DNA of 64,000 bases, taken from Psychrobacillus antarcticus. Its GTDB lineage: Bacteria > Bacillota > Bacilli > Bacillales_A > Planococcaceae. Below, in pieces: positions 53,193 through 62,315 of this stretch. Positions within the stretch are counted from its first letter, which is position 1. The number at the start of each line of letters is the position of its first letter. Position numbers and translations under genes: made by a program. The stretch is from contig NZ_JAIZDB010000037.1 of the NCBI RefSeq assembly GCF_029533155.1, forward strand, positions 33,023 through 97,022, written 5' to 3'. The notes under the pieces are model-generated. The model was given only the letters and a program-made list of their open reading frames with translations, was not told where the DNA came from and searched no databases.

Positions 53193-54251
53193 ATGGTGCT
53201 TAATATTTGGTTTAATAGATGGTTTTCCACGTTGTCACATTATATGGAGTTGATCCGACATAACCCCGATCAACAGGAATTTGTTATTTACGGCACCCAT
53301 CCTAATCCGGATACTGTGTATTTTAATTATTGTGATGTGTCTGGTACAGAGCCAGATATTGAAGGGGAAGAATATATCCAGTTTTGTTTAGACTACTGCA
53401 TTCAAAATCAAATTCATATATTTATTCCACGAAAAGAAAATGTACTCATTTCCCAACACTTAGGCAGATTTGAAGAAATCGGTGTGAAAGTGTTGGTTTG
53501 TCCGGATGGTGATTTAATGGCCATGGTAGATGACAAAGCAGCGATGTATCAATCTTTACAGAACCAAGAAAATGACGGCAATTTTATCGTGACTATTCCT
53601 TCCTACCGAGTTGTTAACAACGCGCAAGACTTCCAAGAGGCCTATGAAGAATTAAGTACAAATAATACAAAACTATGTATTAAACCTGTAATTGGAGAAG
53701 GAGCAAGTGGATTCCGTATTATAGATAATGAGGCAGATACTATTCCTTTTATATTCAGGACAGCTTCTTCCCAAAAGATTTCCTATGAAACAGCTTTTAA
53801 GATTTTACAAACGCAGGAACATTTTCCGGACTTAATGGTTTTAGAATATCTTGACGGCTATGAATATAGCATTGATTGTTTAGCCGATGCAGCTGGAAAT
53901 TTACTTACGGCAATACCGCGAAAAAAAGGAAATGGACGTATTAGGGAAATTGAATACAATATAGAATTAATCGAAATGGCTAATAAAATGGCTGCACAAT
54001 ATAAAATACCCTATGTGTTTAATATCCAAGTAATATATAAAGACGGCATCCCCAAGCTATTAGAGATTAACCCCCGCATGAGTGGTGGATTACATATAAG
54101 CTGTCTTGCTGATATTAATTTCCCCTATTATGCAATAAAGTTATTACTAGGTGAAAAATTGGAAGCTCTGTATCCTAAGTTTGGGCTGAAAGCAACTCAT
54201 ATAGAGCAGGCCGTAATCTTGTCGTCGGAAGATTTTACTGTTTTAGTTTAA
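53193..54251 (+). CDS. ATP-grasp ligase-like protein
   Basis: 352 residues. N-terminal Rossmann-like part, then an ATP-grasp fold: CIKPVIGEGASGFRII (ATP-binding), MVLEYLDGYEYSIDCLAD, and metal site LLEINPRMSGGLHIS. Resembles carbamoyl-phosphate-synthase-type ATP-grasp enzymes. It would join a carboxylate to an amine or thiol through an acyl phosphate; the substrate is unknown. ATG with AAAGGAG. Confidence 0.85.
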   Translation: MVLNIWFNRWFSTLSHYMELIRHNPDQQEFVIYGTHPNPDTVYFNYCDVSGTEPDIEGEEYIQFCLDYCIQNQIHIFIPRKENVLISQHLGRFEEIGVKVLVCPDGDLMAMVDDKAAMYQSLQNQENDGNFIVTIPSYRVVNNAQDFQEAYEELSTNNTKLCIKPVIGEGASGFRIIDNEADTIPFIFRTASSQKISYETAFKILQTQEHFPDLMVLEYLDGYEYSIDCLADAAGNLLTAIPRKKGNGRIREIEYNIELIEMANKMAAQYKIPYVFNIQVIYKDGIPKLLEINPRMSGGLHISCLADINFPYYAIKLLLGEKLEALYPKFGLKATHIEQAVILSSEDFTVLV

Positions 54252-54267
54252 GTTAGCTAATTTACAT

Positions 54268-54395
54268 TGATTTCCGCTCCAACGTACTTTCTTGTTTCGA
54301 AGCTAGCGCAGCGACGCAGAAGCAGGCGGACGCTTTCCATGGGTACGGCTTCAATCTCCTCGCCAACCTGACGTTGGCCACGAAGGCGAATTTCG
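54268..54395 (-). repeat. Dispersed GC-rich module, minus orientation
   Basis: TTGATTTCCGCTCC ... GGCGGACGCTTTCCATGGGT, GCCAACCTGACGTTGGCCACGAAGG. No gene between here and 54690. Confidence 0.65.
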
Positions 54396-54630
54396 GCGAT
54401 TTAGTGTGAAATGTTACACGTTAAACTAAAAAAACAGATTTGAAGAACAGATGAACAATAAATCACCAGGTTAGTTGAAGTATGTTGTTTAAGAGCTGTG
54501 CAACAATTGGACCATATTATTGAAGAATGGATTGTACTGATATTATAATCAGTTAAATATTAATCACTGTGAACCATATCATAAGTAAATGAGGTTTTTC
54601 TCCTTCCAAAAGGAGAGAAACTGATTTGCA

Positions 54631-54666
54631 TTTCCAATCGTAATTTAATTTAATTTCGATTGGAAA
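54631..54666 (+). promoter_or_regulatory. Inverted repeat before the quinone oxidoreductase gene
   Basis: TTTCCAATCG, 16 AT bases, CGATTGGAAA: perfect 10-bp arms ending nine bases before the AGAGGAGG site. Operator or RNA hairpin. Confidence 0.5.
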
Positions 54667-54690
54667 AATATATAAGAGGAGGTCATTCAT

Positions 54691-55656
54691 TTGAAAGCTC
54701 TTGTGTTGAATACATTCGGAGGACCGGAAGTACTAGAATATCTTGAAATTGCGGACCCCGTTATCGGGCCTGATGAAATATTAGTAAGGATGAAAGCAAT
54801 TGGTTTGAATTTTGCAGATATTTATAGAAGAAAAGGAAACTATCATCTTGCTGGTAATTCCCCGTTTATTTTAGGTTATGAAGGGGCAGGAGTCGTTGAA
54901 AAGACGGGATCTAATGTCCAAGGAATCAGCATTGGCGACCCTGTTGCATTTGCCGATGTCCCATATGCTAACGCGGAACAAGTGGCAGTTCCGTGGGAAA
55001 TGGCAATTCCTCTTCCAGAGACCATTTCATTTGAAGAGGCAGCTTCCGTTTTGCTACAAGGCTTGACCGCCCACTATTTAACAAAAGATAGTTATGCCGT
55101 TAAGGAGAATGATATAATTCTGGTTCATGCGGCAGCAGGGGGCGTTGGACAGCTACTCGTCCAAATTGCAAAGCTCCTTGGTGGAAGGGTCATTGGTTTA
55201 ACCTCTTCTATGGAGAAGGCATCCGCAGCTAAGAAAGCTGGAGTGAATCAGGTTTTCTTGTACTCGGATGATTGGAAGGGAAAAGTTTTAGAGGAAACAA
55301 ACGGAAAAGGTGTAGATGTAGTCTATGACTCAGTAGGCTCCACGCTCGAAGACAGTTTTGCAGCAACTCGCATTGGGGGAACGGTTGTATTTTTTGGAAT
55401 GGCAGGAGGAAACCCAACTCCGGTTGACCCAAGAATGTTGATGGATACGTCAAAGACTTTGACTGGTGGGGACCTTTGGAATGTTCTTACTTCCCGTGAG
55501 GAACGAGAAGCCCGTTCAGCCGAGTTGTTCCGTTGGATAGAAGATGGGAAAGTAACGGTATCTGAGCCAACGGTATTTGCACTACGAGATGGCCGCAAAG
55601 CGCATCATTTTCTAGAAAGTCGAAAAAGCACGGGGAAAATTGTATTAAGACCATAA
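54691..55656 (+). CDS. Zinc-free quinone oxidoreductase (MDR superfamily)
   Basis: 321 residues, TTG start with AGAGGAGGTC. GroES-like N-terminal domain (NFADIYRRKGNY, LGYEGAGVVE) and Rossmann domain with HAAAGGVGQLLVQIAKLLGG. The catalytic zinc ligands of alcohol dehydrogenases are missing, as in NADPH:quinone reductases. Cytosolic one- or two-electron detoxification is likely. Confidence 0.9.
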   Translation: MKALVLNTFGGPEVLEYLEIADPVIGPDEILVRMKAIGLNFADIYRRKGNYHLAGNSPFILGYEGAGVVEKTGSNVQGISIGDPVAFADVPYANAEQVAVPWEMAIPLPETISFEEAASVLLQGLTAHYLTKDSYAVKENDIILVHAAAGGVGQLLVQIAKLLGGRVIGLTSSMEKASAAKKAGVNQVFLYSDDWKGKVLEETNGKGVDVVYDSVGSTLEDSFAATRIGGTVVFFGMAGGNPTPVDPRMLMDTSKTLTGGDLWNVLTSREEREARSAELFRWIEDGKVTVSEPTVFALRDGRKAHHFLESRKSTGKIVLRP

Positions 55657-55901
55657 AATGATAAGCTATGTTGACGAACAGGGAAAAGTTCTCGTGTTTT
55701 AAGTCGAGAACCGTACTTTATTTTACTTTTATTTGAACATATAGGAAAAAGAATCAGGGTTCTCCTTACAAGACTTTTGTACTTATTCACCACCGACAGT
55801 GATAAACCTCATTTATATCGTAATAATGGGAAGGTTTAATGAATAATTCTAACGAGTTTTCATTTTTCAACAACCGATTGCTTTATTAGAATACACAGGA
55901 A

Positions 55902-55943
55902 AAAATCAACCATCTAATATGCAATGGTTGATTTTTTTGTTAT
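55902..55943. terminator. Bidirectional terminator downstream of proS
   Basis: AAAAATCAACCAT and ATGGTTGATTTTTT arms. 55657-55900 shows nothing else. Confidence 0.75.
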
Positions 55944-55956
55944 ATCTACTATTTAA

Positions 55957-57396
55957 TTAGTACGAACGACCGAACCATACTGTATGTTTCGAATCTTTCC
56001 CACAGTTGATACATGTAGTTTTTTCTGCTGGTGGGTTGAATGGAATATTACGTGTCGTAAATTTAGTTTCATTTTTCACATTCTCTTCACAAGCGTCATC
56101 TCCACACCATCCTGCAAGAATCCATCCTGGAATTTCTCCATTTTCTGTTGAATCCGCAAGATGTTGCTTTAACTGCTCTAGAGTATCCACATTTGTATGG
56201 GAGTTCTCATCACGGAAAGCACGAGCTTTTTCAAGTAAGCGTGTTTGCATTGTAGTTAATTCTTCCTCAATACGTTCTACTAAAACAGCAATTTCTACTG
56301 ACTCTTTTTCGGACAGGTCACGTACTTTGATCAGTGCTTGATTGTTTTCTAAGTCACGAGGTCCTAATTCAATACGAACTGGAACACCTTTAAGCTCCCA
56401 CTCGTTGAATTTATAACCTGGTGATTGATCTGAATCATCCAGACGAACACGAATACCTTTTGATTTTAATGCAGCATAAAGCTCCTCTAATTTTTCCATT
56501 ATTGCTGGGTTCTTCTTCCAAGGACCGACTGGTATTAGCACTACTTGAGTTGGAGCAACACGTGGTGGCAATACAAGCCCTTGCTCATCACCATGGACCA
56601 TAATAACCGAACCGATTAAGCGAGTTGACGTTCCCCAAGATGTTGTATGCACATGCTGATGTTTGTTTTCTTTATTCAAATATTTAATATCAAATGCTTC
56701 TGCAAATTTTGTTCCAAGGTAATGAGATGTTCCAGCTTGAACCGCTTTCCCATCTTTCATCATAGCTTCGATTGAATACGTATCTACAGCTCCTGCAAAG
56801 CGTTCGGAAGGCGTTTTTTGACCATCGTATACAGGAATAGCTAATAGCTCCTCTACAACCTCTTTATAGATGTTAAGCATCTGCATTGTTTCTTGACGTG
56901 CCTCTTCTTCATCTACGTGAGCTGTATGCCCTTCCTGCCATAAAAATTCAGAAGTACGGATAAATGGAAGAGTTTTCTTCTCCCAGCGGAACACGTTTGC
57001 CCATTGGTTAATAAGAACTGGCAGATCACGATAACTCTTAATCCAATCCGAATACAAATGACCAATCATCGTTTCTGATGTTGGACGTAATGCTAAACGT
57101 TCTTCTAATTTTTCACCAGCTGCCTCTGTTACCCAAGGAAGCTCCGGAGCAAATCCTTCGATATGATCCTTCTCTTTTTGGAAGAAAGATTCAGGAATTA
57201 GCATCGGGAAATAAGCATTACGATGTCCTGTTTCTTTAAAACGTCTATTCATTTCATCTTGAATATGTTCCCAAATTTCATAGCCATCTGGTTTAAAAGC
57301 AATACACCCACGAACAGGCGTGTAATCCATTAAATCTGCCTTCTGAATTGTGTCGATATACCATTTAGTAAAATCGTTTTTCTGTTGATTTGTCAT
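55957..57396 (-). CDS. proS: Prolyl-tRNA synthetase, archaeal/eukaryote-like short form
   Basis: 479 residues, without the editing insertion of the usual bacterial enzyme (about 570 residues). Class II motifs: LRPTSETMIGHLYSDWI (motif 2 region), RWEKKTLPFIRTSEFLWQEGHTAH, and GDEQGLVLPPRVAPTQVVLIPVG (motif 3 to anticodon domain). C-terminal zinc-type cysteines in CGDDACEE and CINCGK. Attaches proline to tRNA-Pro. Expression is under a proline T-box. Whether it is the only ProRS cannot be told here; T-box-controlled second copies occur in Bacillus. Confidence 0.95.
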   Translation of the reverse strand: MTNQQKNDFTKWYIDTIQKADLMDYTPVRGCIAFKPDGYEIWEHIQDEMNRRFKETGHRNAYFPMLIPESFFQKEKDHIEGFAPELPWVTEAAGEKLEERLALRPTSETMIGHLYSDWIKSYRDLPVLINQWANVFRWEKKTLPFIRTSEFLWQEGHTAHVDEEEARQETMQMLNIYKEVVEELLAIPVYDGQKTPSERFAGAVDTYSIEAMMKDGKAVQAGTSHYLGTKFAEAFDIKYLNKENKHQHVHTTSWGTSTRLIGSVIMVHGDEQGLVLPPRVAPTQVVLIPVGPWKKNPAIMEKLEELYAALKSKGIRVRLDDSDQSPGYKFNEWELKGVPVRIELGPRDLENNQALIKVRDLSEKESVEIAVLVERIEEELTTMQTRLLEKARAFRDENSHTNVDTLEQLKQHLADSTENGEIPGWILAGWCGDDACEENVKNETKFTTRNIPFNPPAEKTTCINCGKDSKHTVWFGRSY

Positions 57397-57422
57397 TTAA
57401 ATTCCTCCTATTGAATTGAATT

Positions 57423-57660
57423 AAAAAAGCACAAAGCCATCCTCGTTAAAAGGACGTCTTTGTGCTGAATAGACGTGGTACCACCTTAGTTTAGCTTAAA
57501 ATAATTTTAAGCCCTCTAAACGTTTGGTAACGAAAACGAATCGGTTATGTTTGCATAACATCTCCGTGATAGGTTTCAATAAGAAGTGGTGGTATAGCTC
57601 TCAGCGGACGCTTTACTTTCTGTTTCACAATTCTTATCTACTTGGTCACTTCGCAGAATG
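57423..57660 (-). promoter_or_regulatory. T-box riboswitch, proline specifier
   Basis: The T-box core GGTGGTACCACG is on the minus strand at 57485-57474. A terminator follows (AGCACAAAG.../...CTTTGTGCTTTTTT, 57468-57423) before the proS ribosome binding site. Specifier codon CCU (57573-57571) in GAAACCTATC on the 3' side of stem I. Uncharged tRNA-Pro would stabilise the antiterminator and turn proS on. Confidence 0.88.
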
Positions 57661-57847
57661 TATTACTAATAATATACCAAATAACCTACTTTAATACAAT
57701 GTGGATTAAGGCATGCCTATAATTTTCTATTTTATATAATAGTGGAGCAAAGCTATTTGGAAGTTGTGGATCGTATTTTGCCATTCACCCATATGGTTAC
57801 TATTGAGTATCTTATACTTGAAATACTTTTTTTATGGAGGAATCAGT

Positions 57848-58630
57848 TTGGGATACTTTGTAAACGTAGAACAAGGTGTAAATTTATATGTAGAGGATAT
57901 AAATCCAAATGCTACCAAGACAATTGTATTTTTACATGGTTGGCCATTAAGTCATGAACAATTTGAATATCAGTTTAATGTCCTACCATCAATGGGATAC
58001 CGCTGTATTGGTATTGACTGGAGAGGATTTGGAAAGTCAGATAAACCTATGAGTGGCTATAATTTCGACAGACTAGCGGATGACATTCTTTCAGTAGTTA
58101 AAGCACTCCAACTAAATAATTTCACACTAGCCGGCCATTCTACTGGTGGAGCAATTGCAATACGCTATACTGCTCGTCATAAAGCATACGGTGTATCCAA
58201 GCTAATCCTAATAGATGCTGCGGCTCCCATTGGATTTACACAGGAAGCTGCGAACAAACTACTAACAGAAACACTAAATGACCGCCCCAAAATGATGCAA
58301 GGTGTAACGGATACTTTTTTCTTTCAATATATTTCAATACCATTCTCCAAATGGTTTACAGGGTTAGGGCTAAAGGCAGCAGGATGGTCCACCGCAGCCA
58401 TCATCAACACGCTGAGAGATGAAAAGCTTGATAAGGACTTCCCTAAAATTACGGTACCTACATTAATCGTCCATGGGGTACATGATAAGGTTATCCCATA
58501 TGAACAAGCTCAAATACTTAACAAAGCGATAAAAAATTCGCAGCTTGTTCCATTTCACTACAGTGGGCATGGTCTTTTCTATGATGAACGAGAAAAGTTT
58601 AACGAGCTTGTAAAGCAGTTTGTTGGATAG
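57848..58630 (+). CDS. Alpha/beta hydrolase
   Basis: 260 residues from the TTG at 57848, with GGAGGAAT upstream; frames starting at 57742 or 57764 lack a ribosome binding site. Oxyanion HGWP, nucleophile in GHSTGG, acid in HGVHDKVIP, and His in YSGHGLF. Resembles haloperoxidase/esterase-type hydrolases. Substrate unknown, probably cytosolic. Confidence 0.88.
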   Translation: MGYFVNVEQGVNLYVEDINPNATKTIVFLHGWPLSHEQFEYQFNVLPSMGYRCIGIDWRGFGKSDKPMSGYNFDRLADDILSVVKALQLNNFTLAGHSTGGAIAIRYTARHKAYGVSKLILIDAAAPIGFTQEAANKLLTETLNDRPKMMQGVTDTFFFQYISIPFSKWFTGLGLKAAGWSTAAIINTLRDEKLDKDFPKITVPTLIVHGVHDKVIPYEQAQILNKAIKNSQLVPFHYSGHGLFYDEREKFNELVKQFVG

Positions 58631-58818
58631 ATGGAGGCTTTACATTATACTTACAAAGAATTAGTCCACAGGAGAGCTAACTAAGCTAGCCTGTCGACTT
58701 TTTTGATATTCCACTGAGATTCACAATAAGTAGAAAATATTGTTAAACTAACTTATACTTATAAATGATTTAGTCTTTATTTATTATCATAGCTATTAAA
58801 TATGAAAGGTGGAGAACC

Positions 58819-59190
58819 ATGAAACTAGGCGCATTTTCTGTAAGTTTAAATGTTAAAGATATTAATGCTTCCAAAGCATTTTATGAAAGCCTTGGATTTC
58901 AAAATTTTGGAGGTGACATTACTCAAAATTGGTTAATCATGAAAAATGAAGATACCATAATTGGTTTGTTCCAAGGAATGTTTGAGAAGAATATTCTAAC
59001 TTTTAATCCTGGATGGAGTGGCAATGCCGAAAATCTAGAGTCATTCACTGATGTTCGTGAACTTCAAAAACAGCTGAAACAAAAAGGAATAAAACTGCTG
59101 ACCGAAACTGATGAAACGACAGAAGGACCCGCAAGTATTATACTCGAAGATCCAGATGGCAATCAGATTTTATTAGATCAACATAGATAA
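58819..59190 (+). CDS. VOC-family protein
   Basis: 123 residues, ATG with AAAGGTGGAG. Vicinal-oxygen-chelate fold: [27 protein letters not shown] and [16 protein letters not shown]. One of three VOC genes in the window; no substrate can be assigned. Confidence 0.85.
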   Translation: MKLGAFSVSLNVKDINASKAFYESLGFQNFGGDITQNWLIMKNEDTIIGLFQGMFEKNILTFNPGWSGNAENLESFTDVRELQKQLKQKGIKLLTETDETTEGPASIILEDPDGNQILLDQHR

Positions 59191-59249
59191 ATTAATGATA
59201 CATGAAGCAGGTACATATTTAGTTGAACCCGCTTTTTTATTTGTTCGTT

Positions 59250-59711
59250 TTATACATTAGCATCAGGAAACTTATCTGCAACAAGATTTAACACAATATT
59301 ATGCTCAAGTAATGCCTTCAAACCGCAAAGAACAATCGTATATCCTCCTGTTGAGTCTATTACTTGATTTACTATTTCAGCTGAATTACCCTTAAAGCCA
59401 TAATTTTTAATCTCAATAAATGTTCCTTCTGTTTCCCTTGATGTAAAAAGCCATTCAACAGTTGTATCATCATCAAATTGGATGAGAATTCGCTTGTTTT
59501 GTTCTATTTCCTTCACTTCGAGCTCTGCCGAAACTCCATACATCTCCCAATCCCAACGAATATGTTTTCCCTTTTCTAATCTTCCATTGCTCTTAGTAAA
59601 CCAAAATTTTGTCGTAATAGCTGGATCAATACAAGCTTCAAACACTTCTTCTATTGGCTTTCTAATAAGCATTCCTACATTTACAGTTGAAATTTCACTT
59701 TGGTTAGCCAC
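59250..59711 (-). CDS. AHSA1/SRPBCC-family protein
   Basis: About 153 residues from the GTG at 59711, which has AAGGAGGAG at six-base spacing; an earlier ATG at 59741 overlaps the preceding gene. START-like ligand-binding fold: VNVGMLIRKPIEEVFEACIDPAITTKFWFTKSNGRL and WLFTSRETEGTFIEIKNYGF. Function unknown. Operon with the DUF1801 gene. Confidence 0.83.
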   Translation of the reverse strand: MANQSEISTVNVGMLIRKPIEEVFEACIDPAITTKFWFTKSNGRLEKGKHIRWDWEMYGVSAELEVKEIEQNKRILIQFDDDTTVEWLFTSRETEGTFIEIKNYGFKGNSAEIVNQVIDSTGGYTIVLCGLKALLEHNIVLNLVADKFPDANV

Positions 59712-59730
59712 TTTATTCTCCTCCTTAGTA

Positions 59731-60099
59731 TTATCCTTCATTTAAAGCAATACCTTCTTGAATAAGAGAGATAAAAGCATCTGATTGGATATCATCCATT
59801 TTTGTAATTCTAATATGTCTCATTGTTTTCCCCGAACCCTGCAATAAATTGTTTATATCTATTTCTACCAGTTCATTTCCTTTTTGAAAACCTAAATTCA
59901 CATGTTTTTTCGCTGTTTGTAAATAACATACTAATCCTTTATATGAATAGTTAGGCATCGACCATTTAAATTCTTCTACAAGAGCGGGAGATGCGTCTAG
60001 AATTATTTTTCTTAACTTCTCAGTAATGCTTTGAATATCATCAGGTAAACCTTCAATAAACTTATCAACTTCTGAAATTGTCCTTGTGTTGTTTTCCAT
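59731..60099 (-). CDS. DUF1801 protein (YdhG-like)
   Basis: 122 residues, ATG with AAAAGGAG. Family pattern: FIEGLPDDIQSITEKLRKII near the start, EEFKWSMPNYSYKGLVCYLQTAKKHVNLGF in the middle, MRHIRI near the end. Small cytosolic protein of unknown function, often beside AHSA1 genes as here. Confidence 0.85.
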   Translation of the reverse strand: MENNTRTISEVDKFIEGLPDDIQSITEKLRKIILDASPALVEEFKWSMPNYSYKGLVCYLQTAKKHVNLGFQKGNELVEIDINNLLQGSGKTMRHIRITKMDDIQSDAFISLIQEGIALNEG

Positions 60100-60175
60100 A
60101 GTTTATCTCCTTTTCTAGTCCTTACTATTTTAGCGCATTATATATAATAACTGCTAAGTGACCTTTCTTTTAGCC

Positions 60176-60218
60176 GATAAAAAAGACGCTCGAGATTATA
60201 ATAACCTCAAACGTCATT
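60176..60218 (-). terminator. Terminator of the VOC gene at 60230
   Basis: GACGTTTGAG and CTCGAGCGTCTTTTTT arms. Confidence 0.65.
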
Positions 60219-60229
60219 AGTAATAGATT

Positions 60230-60625
60230 CTACTTTGCATTCTTATCTGGCTGATGAACACCAAAAATATTTCCTTCAGTATCAACATAATACCCCTGCC
60301 AAGCCATTCCAGGTAGTGCATACTTTGGCAAAGCTAATTTTCCACCATGTTCAAGAATTTTAGCTTCCGTTGAATCGTAATCTTCTACACCCAATGTACA
60401 AGAGAAACCATTCATAGGCTGGTTTTGTTCTGGAGGAGGCGTTCGACGTTTTATTAAAGCTCCATCAATACCAGGTTGACTTGCATCACCAGTAATAGCC
60501 CCAAAGTAAGGCATTCCAGCATACTCAGACCAGTCTTCAAATTTCCACCCAAATATCTCTCCATAAAACTGCTTAGCACGTTCCATATCATCCACATGAA
60601 TTTCAAAATGAACTAATCTTCCCAT
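60230..60625 (-). CDS. VOC-family protein (YkcA/CFP30-like)
   Basis: 131 residues, ATG with TAGGAGGGG. HFEIHVDDMERAKQFYGEIFGWKFEDW, then GYYVDTEGNIFGVHQPD: glyoxalase-fold with the FGWxF pattern of the common PF00903 single-domain subgroup. Function unknown. Confidence 0.86.
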   Translation of the reverse strand: MGRLVHFEIHVDDMERAKQFYGEIFGWKFEDWSEYAGMPYFGAITGDASQPGIDGALIKRRTPPPEQNQPMNGFSCTLGVEDYDSTEAKILEHGGKLALPKYALPGMAWQGYYVDTEGNIFGVHQPDKNAK

Positions 60626-60743
60626 AATTCCCCTCCTATTATTAAAAACAGGTACACCTTCTTTAATAGTGTAATAAAGATTGAAAATTAAATCAATTTA
60701 TACTAGGGAATATCCTCTGACTGGTAACAGAATTATATTTGAA

Positions 60744-61196
60744 TCATTTCTCTAAGTAAGCTATCAATGCATCCAAATCCTTTGCAGACGCTTTCTTAAA
60801 GATACCAACCATCATTTTACCGAAAAATTTAGTTATGCCAGTGAGTCCTTTTATTTCTCCGGTCAACGTAATCTCTGTTAGGTTATTAGATGATGTAACT
60901 AGATAAGTAAAAATATATTCTCCTTTACCAGTTGTTCCTTTCGTTCCATCACAGCGTAGAACGATTTTATCTGACTCATTCAGTTCAGCAACTTCAAAGT
61001 GTTCAGTAGCCACTTGTCAATACATCTTTCTAGATTCCTTCCACTGACTTCCCACTTGCATTGGTCCATCATCCAATCGTTCGATTCCTACAAGTCCTTG
61101 CATCCAGTGATTCGCCACTTCAAGATCAAGTAAACCATGATATACTTGTTGCTTAGATACTTGGGTAGTTCTTTTCACTTCAAAATTAATGCTCAA
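60744..61196 (-). pseudogene. SRPBCC gene interrupted by an in-frame TGA
   Basis: The frame runs from a TTG at 61196 (GGGGG upstream; MSINFEVKRTTQVSKQQVYHG) to RKMY, meets TGA at 61017-61019, and continues in the same frame as QVATEHFEVAELNESDKIVL to 60744. Homologues of this fold read through this point; a single GGA to TGA change would explain it. About 150 codons in total. Confidence 0.75.
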
Positions 61197-61364
61197 AAAG
61201 TTAGCCCCCAAATTGTTTTCTAAAGTATATCATATTGGCATATAGACTTTACTCGATTAAGATTATTTAAAAGTATCACCTATTCTCACATTCAATACGA
61301 AGATTGACATGAACTTTTCTATAACTTAAACTTCTCTAAAAAGTAAAACTCTAATCATGAAAGG

Positions 61365-61769
61365 ATGAGTACGTTGAGTAATCAGCAACAGTCGAATTCC
61401 CTCTCACTAAAAGAAAAATCTATATCTTTTCTTCAGAAAGTAGCATCTGGCAATATTCGAGAAGCAAACCAGAAATACATAAGTCCTGACTTTCTTCACC
61501 ATAACCCATTTTTCCCGGGCGATTCCAAATCCTTAATGCTAGCGATGGAAGAAAACGCCACCGAAAACTCTCATAAAAGTCTTGAAATAAAACTTGCGAT
61601 TCAAGAAAATGACATGGTTACGGTATACTCACACATAAAGCAGAACCCAGAAGATCTTGGATCAGCTGTAGTACATATCTTTCGTTTCAAAGATGACCAA
61701 ATCGTAGAAATGTGGGATGTAGGTCAACCAATTCCAAAGGATTCTCCTAATCAGAATGGCATGTTCTAA
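61365..61769 (+). CDS. SnoaL/NTF2-like protein
   Basis: About 134 residues (a TTG at 61374 is an equally good start). NTF2-like fold: SISFLQKVASGNIREANQKYISPDFLHHNPFFPG, then HIFRFKDDQIVEMWDVGQPIP. Related proteins are predicted ester cyclases or isomerases. Function unknown. Confidence 0.83.
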   Translation: MSTLSNQQQSNSLSLKEKSISFLQKVASGNIREANQKYISPDFLHHNPFFPGDSKSLMLAMEENATENSHKSLEIKLAIQENDMVTVYSHIKQNPEDLGSAVVHIFRFKDDQIVEMWDVGQPIPKDSPNQNGMF

Positions 61770-61785
61770 TAAAAAATGAAATACA

Positions 61786-61835
61786 AAAAAACACTCACCA
61801 ATGTTGACTAAACAACTTTGCGAGTGTTTTTTGTA
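61786..61835. terminator. Bidirectional terminator of the tRNA cluster
   Basis: AAAACACTCGCAAAGTT and long TGAGTGTTTTTTT arms between the SnoaL-like gene and tRNA-Leu; it ends the minus-strand rrn-tRNA transcript. Confidence 0.7.
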
Positions 61836-61853
61836 ACGTGTTTATTCTAATAA

Positions 61854-61936
61854 TACCGGTGGCCGGGGTCGAACCGGCACATCCAGAGGATACGGGATTT
61901 TGAGTCCCGCGCGTCTGCCAATTCCGCCACACCGGC
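61854..61936 (-). tRNA. tRNA-Leu (CAA)
   Basis: Long variable arm, anticodon CAA in ACTCAAAAT, acceptor GCCGGTG/CACCGGT; no encoded CCA. Last of 16 tRNAs. Confidence 0.92.
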
Positions 61937-61965
61937 AAAATAATACTAGGCAGTTATTTAAAAAT

Positions 61966-62039
61966 TGGAGGCGGCAACCGGATTTGAACCGGTGGTAGAG
62001 GTGTTGCAGACCTGTGCCTTACCACTTGGCTATGCCGCC
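61966..62039 (-). tRNA. tRNA-Cys (GCA)
   Basis: Anticodon GCA in TCTGCAACA, acceptor GGCGGCA, encoded CCA. Confidence 0.93.
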
Positions 62040-62051
62040 GAAAAAGAGTAC

Positions 62052-62126
62052 TGGAGCGGAAGACGAGGTTCGAACTCGCGACCCCCACCTTGGCAAGGTG
62101 GTGTTCTACCACTGAACTACTTCCGC
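62052..62126 (-). tRNA. tRNA-Gly (GCC)
   Basis: Anticodon GCC in CTTGCCAAG, acceptor GCGGAAG, encoded CCA. Confidence 0.93.
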
Positions 62127-62132
62127 AGAAAA

Positions 62133-62204
62133 CTGGGGTACCTGGATTCGAACCAGGGCATGATGGAATCAAAATCCATTGCCTTACCGCTTGGCTATAC
62201 CCCA
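62133..62204 (-). tRNA. tRNA-Gln (TTG)
   Basis: Anticodon TTG in ATTTTGATT, acceptor TGGGGTA, no encoded CCA. Confidence 0.92.
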
Positions 62205-62205
62205 A

Positions 62206-62282
62206 TGGGGCGACTGAGGGGAATTGAACCCCCGAATGCCGGAATCACAATCCGGTGCGTTAACCACTTCGCCACAACCGCC
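62206..62282 (-). tRNA. tRNA-His (GTG), copy 1
   Basis: Anticodon GTG in ATTGTGATT, G-1:C73 pair, encoded CCA. Differs from the next copy by one base in the T-arm region. Confidence 0.93.
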
Positions 62283-62315
62283 ACAAATAAAAAAAGAGCT
62301 AACTATTAAGGGATA

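Noticed and set aside
57742..57957. 71-codon frame overlapping the alpha/beta hydrolase
   Set aside because: Wrong frame relative to the conserved hydrolase motifs and no ribosome binding site.
61017..61019. In-frame TGA as selenocysteine
   Set aside because: No SECIS-like hairpin seen right after it and the family has no selenoprotein members that I know; a nonsense mutation is simpler.
61954..62309. 83- and 114-codon frames across the tRNA cluster, and 63392-63637
   Set aside because: Translated tRNA genes (typical spurious peptides such as RRGSNSRPPPWQGGVLPLNY); not coding.
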